From DATJLY01 sp963729295 (GTDB lineage: Bacteria > Pseudomonadota > Alphaproteobacteria > ATCC43930 > CGMCC-115725), in NCBI GenBank assembly GCA_963729295.1, contig CAVSNJ010000014.1, forward strand, positions 1 to 64,000: a DNA stretch of 64,000 nucleotides. Direction: 5' to 3'. The position numbers were made by a program, and so were the translations under genes. Shown one piece after another: positions 21,711 through 31,351 of the stretch; positions within the stretch are counted from its first letter, which is position 1, and each line of letters begins with the position of its first letter. Under the pieces are notes generated by a model. That model was not told where the DNA came from. It did not search any database and worked only from the letters and a program-made list of their open reading frames with translations.

Positions 21711-21742
21711 TCTTTTAGCAGAGCCGAATCGCCCCGGCAAAC

Positions 21743-21771
21743 TTGACCCGGGCGCGTCCGAGGGCTATCTC
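21743..21771 (+). promoter_or_regulatory. Predicted promoter of carA
   Basis: TTGACC (21743-21748) and TATCTC (21766-21771) with a 17-bp spacer precede carA by about 90 bp, in the gap between the divergent yqeY and carA starts. Score by eye only. Confidence 0.4.
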
Positions 21772-21861
21772 ACAGCTTCAATCCGAACGTCGCAAGGCGA
21801 GCGCCGCGGAGGCTTCCGCGGGCGCCTCTTGGCGCGCGAACAGAAGGACCCGGCTCACGGC

Positions 21862-23019
21862 ATGAAGGTGCCCACCCGTCCTCCCGGCTGCAACGCCGCG
21901 CTCGTCCTGGCGGACGGCAGCGTTTTCTGGGGGAAGGGGCTCGGCGCCGCCGGACAGCGGGTCGGCGAGGTCTGCTTCAACACCAGCATGACGGGGTATC
22001 AGGAGATCATCACCGATCCCTCCTATGCCGGGCAGATCATCACCTTCACCTTTCCCCATATCGGCAATGTCGGCGCCAATCGCGCCGACATCGAGGCGAC
22101 GACCGTCGCGGCGCGCGGCGTCGTGCTGCGCCAGGACATCACTCAGCCGTCGAACTGGCGCGCGGTGCAGCCGCTCGATACCTGGCTCAAGAGCAACAAC
22201 GTCGCCGGCCTCTGCGGCGTCGACACGCGCGCGCTGACGCGCCGTATTTGCGAGGCTGGTGCCCCCACGGGGGCGCTTTGCCATGCGCCCGACGGCGCGC
22301 TCGACATCGGTGCGCTCCACGACATGGCGCGCGCCTGGCCGGGGCTCGAGGGGATGGACCTCGCGAAGGAAGTGAGCTGCCGCCAGAGCTATTCCTGGGA
22401 CGAGACCCAATGGCGCTGGGACGAAGGCTACGGCCGCCTCGCCAGGCCGCGCTTCAAGGTGGTCGCCGTCGATTACGGCGCCAAGCGCAACATTCTGCGC
22501 ATGCTCGCCGGGCTCGGCGCGGACGTGACCGTGGTGCCGGCGACGGCGGGCGCCGCCGACATCCTGCGGCACGATCCCGACGGGATTTTCCTATCGAACG
22601 GCCCGGGCGACCCCGCGGCGACCGGGCAATATGCCGTGCCGGCGCTGCGCAAGCTGATCGAGTCGGGAAAGCCGATTTTCGGCATCTGCCTCGGGCATCA
22701 GCTTCTGGCGCTCGCCTTGGGCGCGCGCACGCGCAAGATGGCGACGGGGCACCGCGGCGCCAACCATCCGGTCAAGGACCTCGAGACCGGCAAGGTCGAG
22801 ATCACGAGCCAGAACCACGGCTTCGTCGTCCTCCCCGAGACGCTGCCGCCCGAGGCGGAAGCGACGCACGTCTCGCTGTTCGACGGCACGAACGAGGGTT
22901 TCCGGCTGAAGCACCGGCCGGTATTCGCAGTCCAGTACCATCCCGAAGCGAGCCCCGGTCCCCAGGACAGCCATTACCTTTTCACGCGCTTTGCCGAACT
23001 GATGGCGCGGCGGAAGTGA
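21862..23019 (+). CDS. carA: Carbamoyl-phosphate synthase small subunit
   Basis: A 385-residue glutaminase subunit that releases ammonia from glutamine for CarB, feeding arginine and pyrimidine synthesis. The N-terminal domain shows VCFNTSMTGYQEIITDPSYAGQII. The class I glutamine amidotransferase triad is complete: Cys in FGICLGHQLLALALG, and His/Glu in FAVQYHPEASPGP. VVAVDYGAKRNILRML is also typical. I chose ATG 21862; the open frame continues upstream to 21328 only as antisense to yqeY. carB follows after 35 bp, so the two form an operon. Confidence 0.97.
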   Translation: MKVPTRPPGCNAALVLADGSVFWGKGLGAAGQRVGEVCFNTSMTGYQEIITDPSYAGQIITFTFPHIGNVGANRADIEATTVAARGVVLRQDITQPSNWRAVQPLDTWLKSNNVAGLCGVDTRALTRRICEAGAPTGALCHAPDGALDIGALHDMARAWPGLEGMDLAKEVSCRQSYSWDETQWRWDEGYGRLARPRFKVVAVDYGAKRNILRMLAGLGADVTVVPATAGAADILRHDPDGIFLSNGPGDPAATGQYAVPALRKLIESGKPIFGICLGHQLLALALGARTRKMATGHRGANHPVKDLETGKVEITSQNHGFVVLPETLPPEAEATHVSLFDGTNEGFRLKHRPVFAVQYHPEASPGPQDSHYLFTRFAELMARRK

Positions 23020-23054
23020 AATGAGGGCGCTTTTGCCAAAGCCGGTTCATTGCC

Positions 23055-26000
23055 ATGCCTAAGCGGACGGACATATCGAGCATCCTCATCATCGGCGCCG
23101 GGCCGATCGTGATCGGCCAGGCGTGCGAGTTCGATTATGCCGGCGTGCAGGCGGTGAAGGCGCTCAAGGAAGAGGGGTATCGCGTCGTCCTGGTGAATTC
23201 GAACCCGGCGACGATCATGACCGACCCGGGCCTCGCCGACGCGACCTATATCGAGCCGATCACGCCCGACTTCGTCGAGCGGATCATAGCATCCGAGCGC
23301 CCCGACGCGCTCCTGCCGACGATGGGCGGGCAGACCGGGCTCAACACCGCGATGGACCTGGTGCGCTCGGGCGCGCTCGAGCGCCATCGCGTCGCGCTGA
23401 TCGGCGCTGACGCGCACTCCATCACCAAGGCCGAGGACCGGCAGCTCTTCCGCGAAGCGATGGACCGGATCGGCCTCGTCTCGCCGACGAGCCGGCTCGT
23501 GCGCTCGCTCGAGGAGGCGCAGGGCGCGCTGCCCGAAATCGGCTTGCCGGCGATCATCCGCCCGTCCTTCACCCTGGGCGGCACCGGCGGCGGCATCGCC
23601 TACAACCAGAAGGAATTCGAGGAGATCGTGTCGGGCGGCTTGCGCGCCTCGCCGACGCACGAGGTCCTGATCGAGGAATCGGTGCTCGGGTGGAAAGAGT
23701 TCGAGATGGAGGTGGTGCGCGACCGGCGCGATAACTGCATCATCGTGTGCTCGATCGAGAACATCGATCCGATGGGCGTCCACACCGGCGATTCCGTGAC
23801 GGTAGCGCCCGCGCTCACCCTGACCGACAAGGAATATCAGCGCATGCGCAACGCCGCGATCGCGGTGCTGCGCGAGATCGGTGTCGACACCGGCGGCTCG
23901 AACGTCCAGTTCGCGGTCAATCCCGCGGACGGGCAGCTCGTCGTGATCGAGATGAACCCGCGCGTGTCGCGCTCGTCGGCGCTGGCTTCGAAGGCGACGG
24001 GCTTTCCTATCGCCAAGGTCGCGGCGAAGCTTGCGGTCGGCTACACGCTCGATGAGCTCAGGAACGAGATCACCGGCACGACGCCTGCTTCATTCGAGCC
24101 GACGATCGACTACGTCGTCACCAAGATGCCGCGCTTCACCTTCGAGAAATTTCCGGGCGCGGAGCCGCTCCTCACCACCTCGATGAAGTCGGTCGGCGAA
24201 GCGATGGCGATCGGGCGGTCGTTCGCCGAATCGGCGCAGAAGGCGCTGCGCTCGATGGAGACGGGCTTGACCGGATTCAACGAGATCGAGATCCCGGGCG
24301 CCCTTGCCGGCGACAAGAACGCGATTCGCGCCGAGCTGGCGAAGCCCCGGCCCGACCGCCTGCTCGTCATCGCGCAAGCCTATCGCCACGGCCTCACCAC
24401 GGCCGAGATCAACGCCGCCTGCAAATACGATCCCTGGTTCCTCGAGGAAATCCGCGGCGTCGTCGACGAGGAGGAAGCCATCCGCGGCAAGGACGCGCTC
24501 CTGCCGCTCTTTTCGGGGACGGAGGAGTTTCGCGGCCGGCTCGCACGTGCAAAGCGCATGGGGTTTTCCGATGCGCGCATCGCCGAGCTCGCCAAGGTCG
24601 AGGAAGGCGAAGTCGCGCGCTGGCGGGAGCGGCATGGCATCCTGCCGGTGATGAAGCGCATCGACACCTGCGCCGCCGAATTCCCGTCGCTCACCTCGTA
24701 CATGTACTCCTGTTACGAAGGCAGCGGCGCCGAATGCGAGGCGCGCCCGTCCGACCGCGACAAGGTCGTGATCCTGGGCGGCGGCCCGAACCGGATCGGG
24801 CAGGGGATCGAATTCGACTATTGCTGTGTCCATGCCGCCTACAGCCTCAAGGAGGCCGGCATCGAGACCATTATGGTCAACTGCAATCCGGAAACGGTCT
24901 CGACCGATTACGACACATCTGACCGGCTCTATTTCGAGCCGCTGACGGCCGAGGACGTGATCGAGCTGGTGCGCGCCGAAAGCGGCAACGGCAAGGTGCT
25001 GGGCGTCATCGTGCAGCTCGGCGGGCAGACGCCCCTGAAGCTCGCACAGGCGCTCGAGGCGGCGCGCATCCCGATCCTCGGGACGACTCCCGATGCGATC
25101 GACCTCGCCGAGGACCGTCGCCGCTTCCAGGAGCTGTTGCAGCAGCTCCGATTGCGCCAGCCCGAGAACGGCACCGCCACATCGGTCGCCGAGGCTGACG
25201 AGGTGGCGGCGCGGATCGGCTATCCCGTGGTGATAAGGCCGTCCTATGTCCTCGGCGGGCGCGCCATGGAGATCGTGCACGAGCCGGCCGGGCTCGCGCG
25301 CTACATGACGCACGCGGTCAATGTCGCGGGTGGCAACCCGGTGCTGATCGACCGCTATCTCCAGGACGCGATCGAGGTCGATGTCGACGCGCTGGCCGAT
25401 GGCAGCGCCGTCTATATCGCCGGCATCATGGAGCATATCGAGGAGGCCGGGATCCATTCCGGCGACAGCGCCTGCTCGCTGCCGCCCTACACGCTGTCGC
25501 CCGAGGTGATCGCCGAGCTCGAGCGCGAGACGGGGGAGCTCGCGCGCGCGCTCCACGTCGTCGGATTGATGAACGTGCAGTACGCGGTGAAGGACGGCCG
25601 GGTCTTCGTGCTCGAGGTCAATCCGCGCGCCTCGCGCACCGTGCCGTTCGTCGCCAAGGCGACCGGCATCCCGATCGCCAAGATCGCCGCCCGCCTGATG
25701 GTCGGCGAAAAGCTCGCCCGGTTCGCGCTGCACCGCCCGGCGTTGCGCGAGCATGTCGCCGTCAAGGAGGCGGTCTTTCCATTCGCGCGATTCCCCGGGG
25801 TCGACCTCATCCTGGGGCCCGAAATGAAGTCGACCGGCGAGGTGATGGGGCTCGACTCTGACTTCGGCCGCGCCTTCGCCAAGTCGCAGCTCGGCAGCGG
25901 CATCACCCTGCCGCTGGGGGGCCGTGTGTTCGTGTCGGTGCGCGACCGCGACAAGCCCGCCATGGTCGAGCCGTGTCGTCGCCTCGTCGAGCTCGGCTTC

Positions 26001-26321
26001 ACGGTCCTCGCCACCGAGGGCACGGCGCGGCTTCTCGCCGAGTCGGGCGTGGCGGTTGAGCGCGTTAACAAGGTCCACGAGGGCCGACCACATATCGTCG
26101 ACCGGATGCTGTCGGGCGAGGTCCAGCTGGTCTTCAACACGACCGAGGGGGCGCAGGCGATCGCCGACAGCTTCAGCCTGCGGCGCACGGCGCTGACCCT
26201 CAACATCCCCTATTACACGACGGTCGCCGGCGCCCGGGCGGCGGTCCAGGCAATCGTCGCGCTCGGGTCGGGCGTCCTTGAAGTCGCTCCCCTCCAATCC
26301 TATTTTAGCGGATCGTTTTGA
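23055..26321 (+). CDS. carB: Carbamoyl-phosphate synthase large subunit
   Basis: Full-length 1,088-residue enzyme that makes carbamoyl phosphate from bicarbonate, ammonia and two ATP. The two homologous ATP-grasp halves begin with LIIGAGPIVIGQACEFDYAG and VILGGGPNRIGQGIEFDYCC. Each carries its own VIEMNPRVSRSSALASKATG or VLEVNPRASRTVPFVAKATG metal/ATP site. The C-terminal MGS-like allosteric domain (about residues 955-1075) includes FTVLATEGTARLL and PYYTTVAGARAAV. The gene is intact with no frameshift and is in an operon with carA. Confidence 0.98.
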   Translation: MPKRTDISSILIIGAGPIVIGQACEFDYAGVQAVKALKEEGYRVVLVNSNPATIMTDPGLADATYIEPITPDFVERIIASERPDALLPTMGGQTGLNTAMDLVRSGALERHRVALIGADAHSITKAEDRQLFREAMDRIGLVSPTSRLVRSLEEAQGALPEIGLPAIIRPSFTLGGTGGGIAYNQKEFEEIVSGGLRASPTHEVLIEESVLGWKEFEMEVVRDRRDNCIIVCSIENIDPMGVHTGDSVTVAPALTLTDKEYQRMRNAAIAVLREIGVDTGGSNVQFAVNPADGQLVVIEMNPRVSRSSALASKATGFPIAKVAAKLAVGYTLDELRNEITGTTPASFEPTIDYVVTKMPRFTFEKFPGAEPLLTTSMKSVGEAMAIGRSFAESAQKALRSMETGLTGFNEIEIPGALAGDKNAIRAELAKPRPDRLLVIAQAYRHGLTTAEINAACKYDPWFLEEIRGVVDEEEAIRGKDALLPLFSGTEEFRGRLARAKRMGFSDARIAELAKVEEGEVARWRERHGILPVMKRIDTCAAEFPSLTSYMYSCYEGSGAECEARPSDRDKVVILGGGPNRIGQGIEFDYCCVHAAYSLKEAGIETIMVNCNPETVSTDYDTSDRLYFEPLTAEDVIELVRAESGNGKVLGVIVQLGGQTPLKLAQALEAARIPILGTTPDAIDLAEDRRRFQELLQQLRLRQPENGTATSVAEADEVAARIGYPVVIRPSYVLGGRAMEIVHEPAGLARYMTHAVNVAGGNPVLIDRYLQDAIEVDVDALADGSAVYIAGIMEHIEEAGIHSGDSACSLPPYTLSPEVIAELERETGELARALHVVGLMNVQYAVKDGRVFVLEVNPRASRTVPFVAKATGIPIAKIAARLMVGEKLARFALHRPALREHVAVKEAVFPFARFPGVDLILGPEMKSTGEVMGLDSDFGRAFAKSQLGSGITLPLGGRVFVSVRDRDKPAMVEPCRRLVELGFTVLATEGTARLLAESGVAVERVNKVHEGRPHIVDRMLSGEVQLVFNTTEGAQAIADSFSLRRTALTLNIPYYTTVAGARAAVQAIVALGSGVLEVAPLQSYFSGSF

Positions 26322-26381
26322 GCGGTGCGGCTTGATCCCCTTGGCAGAAGCGACGCGGCGAGAGGTGGCTGTTTATCTGTC

Positions 26382-26858
26382 ATGACCAAGATTCCCATGA
26401 CAATGGCCGGCTTCAACCGCCTCCAGGACGAGCTCAAGCGACTCAAATCGGTCGACCGCCCGTCCATCATCAAGCAGATCGCGGAAGCGCGCTCGCACGG
26501 CGACATCTCGGAGAACGGGGAATACTTGGCGGCCCGCGAGCGGCAGAGCTTCGTCGAGGGGCGGGTGCTCGAGCTCGAGGACAAGATCGCCCGGGCCGAG
26601 GTCATCGACGTCTCGAAGCTGTCGGGCAAGACGGTGAAGTTCGGCGCGACCGTGACGCTCGCCGACGAGGAGACGGACGAGGAAGCCGCCTACCAGATCG
26701 TCGGCGAGGACGAGGCCGACATCAGCAAGGGCCGGCTCTCGGTCACCTCGCCCTTGGCGCGCGCGCTCATCGGCAAGAGCATCGGCGACACCGTCGAAGT
26801 ATCGACGCCGCGCGGCGGCGCGCGCTCCTACGAAGTGATCAAGGTCCGCTTCCGCTAG
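26382..26858 (+). CDS. greA: Transcription elongation factor GreA
   Basis: A 158-residue factor that helps RNA polymerase cleave backtracked RNA. The N-terminal coiled coil begins GFNRLQDELKRLKSVDRP. The tip has the acidic pair in ARSHGDISENGEYLAARER. The C-terminal FKBP-like domain contains ISKGRLSVTSPLARALIGKSIGD. Start ATG 26382 gives the family length. It lies 60 bp after carB on the same strand and may be read from the same transcript. Its stop overlaps the stop of the convergent Lrp gene within one CTAG. Confidence 0.96.
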   Translation: MTKIPMTMAGFNRLQDELKRLKSVDRPSIIKQIAEARSHGDISENGEYLAARERQSFVEGRVLELEDKIARAEVIDVSKLSGKTVKFGATVTLADEETDEEAAYQIVGEDEADISKGRLSVTSPLARALIGKSIGDTVEVSTPRGGARSYEVIKVRFR

Positions 26859-27340
26859 ACGTTTCCGTCGACCTCGATCGGCACGCCAGGCTCGTATTTC
26901 GACGGGCGGATGGCGAGCGAAGACCGGACGTGGGCGACATTGGGCGCGGCCGTCAGCCTGGTCGTGAGAAAACGCTGATAGGTGTCCCAATCGGTCGCCA
27001 CGATCTTCAGGAGGAAGTCGGTCTCGCCGGCCAGCATGTGCGCCTCGCGCACCTCGGGCCAGCCGGAGGTGAGCGCTTCGAACGCCTTGAGATCGGGCTC
27101 GGCCTGGCTCGACAGCCCGACCTGCGCGAAGACCGTGACGCCGAAGCCCAGCGCCTCGGGGTTCACGTCGGCGTGGTAGCCGCGGATGAAGCCGGCCTCC
27201 TCGAGCGCCCGCACCCGCCGCAGGCAGGGCGGCGCGGAGATGCCGGCGCGTCGGGCCAGTTCGACATTGGTGATGCGACCGTTCGCCTGAAGGTCGCGAA
27301 GGATGCGGCGATCGATTTTGTCGAGCTTGATGCGCCGCAT
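26855..27340 (-). CDS. Lrp/AsnC family transcriptional regulator
   Basis: A 161-residue regulator from ATG 27340 (MRRIKLDKIDRRILRDLQANG). The N-terminal winged helix-turn-helix is ITNVELARRAGISAPPCLRRVRALEEAGFIRGY. The C-terminal RAM ligand-binding domain includes VREAHMLAGETDFLLKIVATD. A start 60 bp further upstream (27400) is possible but adds an Arg/Ser-rich tail not typical of the family. Such proteins respond to amino acids. It faces greA tail to tail and is divergent from the ELM1-like gene. Confidence 0.92.
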   Translation of the reverse strand: MRRIKLDKIDRRILRDLQANGRITNVELARRAGISAPPCLRRVRALEEAGFIRGYHADVNPEALGFGVTVFAQVGLSSQAEPDLKAFEALTSGWPEVREAHMLAGETDFLLKIVATDWDTYQRFLTTRLTAAPNVAHVRSSLAIRPSKYEPGVPIEVDGNV

Positions 27341-27471
27341 CGAAGCCTCCGACCTGGTTTTGGGCGAGCCGGCCGCGCCACGCGACCGAATGTTGCTCAT
27401 CCTAGCGACCGGTAATTATATTGCAACCGGCTGGCGCACGCCTGCCGCGCGCGACATGATGTAGAAAGTCC

Positions 27472-28452
27472 ATGGGGTTAGCAGCGGTCCCGCCGTGCGT
27501 CTGGGCGATCCACGACGGCAAGATCGGCATGGCGAGCCAGGTTCTCGGGCTCGCCGAGGCGGTCGGCTGGCCGTTCGTCGAGAAGCGGCTTTCGATCCGC
27601 GCACCGTGGCGCCACCTCGTCCCGGCGCTGTGGTTCCAGCCGCTCGCCGCCCCCGGATCGGATGGCGACCGGCTCGAGCCGCCCTGGCCCGATCTCATGA
27701 TTGCGTGCGGGCGGAACGCGGTCGCCCCGGCGCTCGCCGTGAAGCAGGCAAGCGCCGGCCGCACCTTCTGGGTGCAGATCCAGGACCCGCGCTACGCCCG
27801 GAGCAGCGCCGACCTCGTGGTCGCGCCGAGTCACGATCCGGCGCGGGGCGCGAATGTCGTCACCACGCTGGGCGCCGTGCATCGCGTGACCGCGGCGCGG
27901 CTCGCCGACGGCGCGCGCCGCTTCGGCCCGCTCTTCGCGCACCTGCCGCGGCCGCTGGTGGCGGTGCTGATCGGCGGCGACAACCGCGCCTATCGTCTGA
28001 CGCGGGAGCGGTTCACCGCGCTTGCCACGGCGCTGGCCGCGCTCGCCGCGGCGGGGATGGGGCTCGCGATCACGCCGTCGCGCCGCACGGCTGCGGCGGC
28101 ACTCGCCGAGTTGAAGGCGCGGCTCGCGGGCCTGCCCGCCTTCATCTGGGACGGCGAGGGCGAGAACCCCTATTTCGGCATGCTCGGCCTCGCCGACGCG
28201 ATCGTCGTCACGGCCGATTCCGTCAACATGGTGAGCGAGGCGGCGGCCACGGGAAAGCCGGTGCATGTCGTGGCACTCGACGGCGGCTCGAGCAAATTCG
28301 CGCGCTTCCACCGCGCGATGGAGGAGGCCGGCATCACCCGGCCGTTCCGCGGCGCGATCGAGCAGTGGAGCTATCGCCCGCCCGACGAAGCCGCGCGCGC
28401 GGCTGGCCTGATCCGCGCGCGGCTCGCCCAGCGCGTTGCCGACGTGGCATGA
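27472..28452 (+). CDS. Mitochondrial fission ELM1 family protein
   Basis: A 326-residue protein of the ELM1 (DUF1022) family, common in alphaproteobacteria and plant mitochondria. It starts with VWAIHDGKIGMASQVLGLAEAVG. Other family features are PDLMIACGRNAVAPAL, TFWVQIQDPR, VAVLIGGDNRAYRL and a C-terminal block DAIVVTADSVNMVSEAAATGKPV that resembles a GT-B glycosyltransferase nucleotide-sugar pocket. The bacterial substrate is unknown. Its TGA overlaps the ATG of the PAP2 gene (ATGA at 28449-28452), so the two are co-translated, which points to an envelope-lipid or glycan role. Confidence 0.88.
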   Translation: MGLAAVPPCVWAIHDGKIGMASQVLGLAEAVGWPFVEKRLSIRAPWRHLVPALWFQPLAAPGSDGDRLEPPWPDLMIACGRNAVAPALAVKQASAGRTFWVQIQDPRYARSSADLVVAPSHDPARGANVVTTLGAVHRVTAARLADGARRFGPLFAHLPRPLVAVLIGGDNRAYRLTRERFTALATALAALAAAGMGLAITPSRRTAAAALAELKARLAGLPAFIWDGEGENPYFGMLGLADAIVVTADSVNMVSEAAATGKPVHVVALDGGSSKFARFHRAMEEAGITRPFRGAIEQWSYRPPDEAARAAGLIRARLAQRVADVA

Positions 28453-29789
28453 AGCCCGCGCGCATCGCGCTGTTCCTCGCGGCGTTTCTCATCCTCTGCG
28501 GCGGGACGATTTTGCTGCCCGCGATCGATCTGTGGGCGAGCGGCTTGTTCTATGCTCCCGGCCGCGGCTTCTTCCTGGCCGAGTGGCTGCCGTTCGTGCT
28601 GGTGCGGAACGCGATGCCGGTGCTCGCCGGTCTCATCGCGCTCGCAGGGTTTGCGCTCATCGCGGCGGGCGCGCGAAAGCCGTGGCGAGGCCTCGACTGG
28701 CGTGCGGGCGCGTTTCTCGTGCTCGCGCTCGCACTCGGGCCGGGGCTCGTCGTCAACACGATCTTCAAGGACCATTGGGGCCGCGCCCGGCCGGAGCAGG
28801 TGAGCGAGTTCGGCGGCGCCGCGCGGTTCTCGCCGCCCTTCGTGCCGAGCGACCAGTGCCAGCGCAACTGCTCGTTCCCGGCCGGGGATCCCTCGAACGG
28901 CTTCGTGCTGGTCGCGGCCGGGTTTCTCATCGCGGCACCGCGGCCGCGCCGCGCCGCGGTCGCGGGCGCGATCGGCCTCGGCGCCGTTATAGGATTGGTG
29001 CGCATCGCGCAGGGCGGGCACTTTCTCTCCGACGTGATCGCGTCGGGCTTCCTCACCGTCGCGACGACGTGGCTCCTGCATCGCTGGATCGTCGTCGACG
29101 ACGGGCTTGCGGCGCTCGCGCGCGCGCTGCGCCATCCGCCGCCGCAATTGCAGCGCTTCCTCGTGCTGCTCGTGCTCGATGCGGCGGCGGTTGCCGCGTC
29201 CTATGCCTGGCTCGACCGTCCGGCCGCACAGAGCTTCGCGCACATCGCGCCGCGCGCGGACGCCGTCTTCGCCTTCATCACCCAGTTCGGCGTCTCGACC
29301 GATTATCTCGTCATCGCCGCGCTGCTGGCGTTGGGTTATGCGCTGGCGGCGCGGCGCACCATCGATCCCGCGCGGAAAGAGCGGCATGTGCGCCACGCCT
29401 GGCGCGCGGCGTTCCTGTTCGCGACGATCGCCGGCGCGGGTCTCGTCGGCGACATCCTGAAGCCCGTGTTCGGGCGCGCCCGGCCGCGCCTCTTTCTCGA
29501 TGACGGCATCTTCGGCTTCACCTGGCACGGCGCGCATGCGGCCTATTGGTCCTTTCCCTCGGGCCACGCCATCACGATCGTCAGCGTCGCCGCCGCCGTC
29601 TACGTGATCGAGCGGCGGCTGTGGCCGCTCTACGCCGCCGCGGCGCTCCTCGTCATGGCGAGCCGAGTGGTGCTCGATTTGCATTACGTGAGCGACGTTC
29701 TCGCCGGCGCGTTCCTCGCCGGGACGGCGGCGTGGGTGACGGCCGCTCTCTTCCGGCGCGCGGGCATCGCGCTCGCGGCTCAGCGATAG
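28449..29789 (+). CDS. Membrane phosphatase with two tandem PAP2 domains
   Basis: A 446-residue integral membrane protein with two PAP2 (type 2 phosphatidic acid phosphatase) units. Unit 1: KDHWGRARP (residue 107), CSFPAGD (residue 141) and RIAQGGHFLSD (residue 185). Unit 2: KPVFGRARP (residue 338), SFPSGHA (about residue 368) and SRVVLDLHYVSD (about residue 405). Unit 2 has all catalytic residues, including both histidines. Unit 1 has PAGD where PSGH is expected, so its first catalytic His is missing and it is probably inactive or altered. Several hydrophobic helices frame each unit. Likely substrates are lipid phosphates or pyrophosphates at the membrane. It overlaps the convergent glycosyltransferase gene by 10 bp. 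Confidence 0.9.
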   Translation: MKPARIALFLAAFLILCGGTILLPAIDLWASGLFYAPGRGFFLAEWLPFVLVRNAMPVLAGLIALAGFALIAAGARKPWRGLDWRAGAFLVLALALGPGLVVNTIFKDHWGRARPEQVSEFGGAARFSPPFVPSDQCQRNCSFPAGDPSNGFVLVAAGFLIAAPRPRRAAVAGAIGLGAVIGLVRIAQGGHFLSDVIASGFLTVATTWLLHRWIVVDDGLAALARALRHPPPQLQRFLVLLVLDAAAVAASYAWLDRPAAQSFAHIAPRADAVFAFITQFGVSTDYLVIAALLALGYALAARRTIDPARKERHVRHAWRAAFLFATIAGAGLVGDILKPVFGRARPRLFLDDGIFGFTWHGAHAAYWSFPSGHAITIVSVAAAVYVIERRLWPLYAAAALLVMASRVVLDLHYVSDVLAGAFLAGTAAWVTAALFRRAGIALAAQR

Positions 29790-31276
29790 CCTTTGAAGCC
29801 CTCGAGATAGCGCACGACGTAGCTGCGGCTGTCGCCGCCGCCCAAGGGAATGATGACGTGCTGCACCGGCCCCGCCGTGGCGAAGCGCGTGACGATGCGC
29901 GCGATGTCGGGATCGGGGCTCACCACGAGCGCGTTCTGGCCGATGAATGCGTCGGGCGTCGCCGCGAGGTCGAAGCCGTCGTGCGGCAGGTTGTCGTCGC
30001 CGTTCCACTTGAGGAATTTCTGCGGGTGGGGTGCGACGTAGTAGAGCAACTCGGCCATGGTCTCGCGGTCGTTGCCGATGAGCACGGCGCCCGGATGTTC
30101 CGCCAGCATTGTGCCGATCGTCTCGCCGAGACGGCGATAGCCATGGAGGCGATGGAGCGGATCGAAGCGCGACGGCAGGCTCATGTGGAGCGCGCGCGCG
30201 GCATCACCCGCTTCGAACAGCACGACCGCCGCCGCGACGTGGAGCGCGATGGATGCGGCGAGAAGAGAGCGCCAGCCGCGCTCCAAAAGCGACGCCACCA
30301 CCAGCACCGTCGCCGCGACATAGGCGGGCGCCGCCCAGTTAGGCTCGGCCCGCGACAGAAAGCTCACGACGAACATCAAAATGAGCGCGGGCCAGGTGAA
30401 GAAGGCGAGGAGGGCTGCGCGCGGATCGGAAAACGTCCTGCGCCCGAGCGCCGTCAGCACGAGGAGCGCCGCGAACAGGAGCGGCCCGAACACGCCGAAC
30501 TGCGAGCCGAAGAACAGGAGGAAAGGACCGGGATGGAACACGAGCCCGTGGAACGCGGCGTTGTCGGCCGTGTGGCGATAGCTCGCCAAGCCATGCGTGA
30601 GATTCCAGATGAAATTGGGCGCATAGATGAGGAGAGCGAGCGCGGTCGCGCCCAGGAAGGCCGGCACGTGCCGGCGCTCGGCGCGATAGGCCAAGAGGAA
30701 GAGCAGCGCCGAGACGAGCCAATAGGCCATGGCGTATTTCGACAGCAGGCCGATCCCCGCGGCGAGCCCGAGCATGACCCACCAGCGCCCGCCTTCCTCG
30801 CGCGCGCGCAGGAAGAAGAGGAGCGCCAGGGTCCAGCACAACAGCAACGGCGCGTCGGTCGACATGATGACGGCCGAGGCGGAGACGCCCGGCAAGGTCG
30901 CATAGACGACCGCCGACCACGCCGCGACGCGCGCGTTGTAAAGCCGGTGGGCGAGCGCGAAGACGGCGAGCGCGGCCGCGAAATGGAGGAGGGGCGCCGC
31001 AAGCCGCACCGCCACTTCGCTGTCGCCGAACACAGTGGTCGACAGCGCGATGAGCCAGGCCACGGCCGGCGGCTTCGAGTAGTAGCCGAACGCGGGATGG
31101 GTCGACCACCACCAGTACTGCGCCTCGTCGGGGTAGAGATCGGCCCGGCCGAGCGCGAGCCACACGAGGCGCAGCGCCGTCACCGCGAAGACGGCATGGA
31201 GCGCAGAACGCCAGTAGCGCTCCTCCTCGGAAGCGGCGCGCGGCGCGCCGCCCGCGGTCGCCTGCGGATCGGTCAT
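29780..31276 (-). CDS. ArnT/GT39-like membrane glycosyltransferase
   Basis: A 498-residue protein with about ten hydrophobic helices. The first periplasmic loop carries the family motif LYPDEAQYWWWSTHPAFGYYSKPP, whose Asp-Glu pair is the catalytic site of PMT/ArnT enzymes. Later loops contain VIMSTDAPLL and SRAEPNWAAPAY, and the C-terminus is a soluble domain (HVIIPLGGGDSRSYVVRYL). Such enzymes transfer a sugar from an undecaprenyl carrier to lipid A or proteins. The neighbouring PAP2 phosphatase and ELM1-like protein fit an envelope lipid or glycan module. Start ATG 31276. Confidence 0.88.
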   Translation of the reverse strand: MTDPQATAGGAPRAASEEERYWRSALHAVFAVTALRLVWLALGRADLYPDEAQYWWWSTHPAFGYYSKPPAVAWLIALSTTVFGDSEVAVRLAAPLLHFAAALAVFALAHRLYNARVAAWSAVVYATLPGVSASAVIMSTDAPLLLCWTLALLFFLRAREEGGRWWVMLGLAAGIGLLSKYAMAYWLVSALLFLLAYRAERRHVPAFLGATALALLIYAPNFIWNLTHGLASYRHTADNAAFHGLVFHPGPFLLFFGSQFGVFGPLLFAALLVLTALGRRTFSDPRAALLAFFTWPALILMFVVSFLSRAEPNWAAPAYVAATVLVVASLLERGWRSLLAASIALHVAAAVVLFEAGDAARALHMSLPSRFDPLHRLHGYRRLGETIGTMLAEHPGAVLIGNDRETMAELLYYVAPHPQKFLKWNGDDNLPHDGFDLAATPDAFIGQNALVVSPDPDIARIVTRFATAGPVQHVIIPLGGGDSRSYVVRYLEGFKGYR

Positions 31277-31351
31277 GACTTCAACAACCCTGTCTCGTCA
31301 CAGACTACTGCGTGGCCGCGCGCCTCTTAACGCTAAGGGTGCGGCCCGGCA

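Noticed and set aside
24090..26297. 735-codon open frame antisense to carB
   Set aside because: Composition is Arg/Asp/Gly/Leu-rich with no motifs; it is a shadow of carB.
29546..31330. 594-codon open frame antisense to the glycosyltransferase
   Set aside because: Low-complexity Arg/Glu-rich shadow; the minus-strand gene has clear ArnT features.
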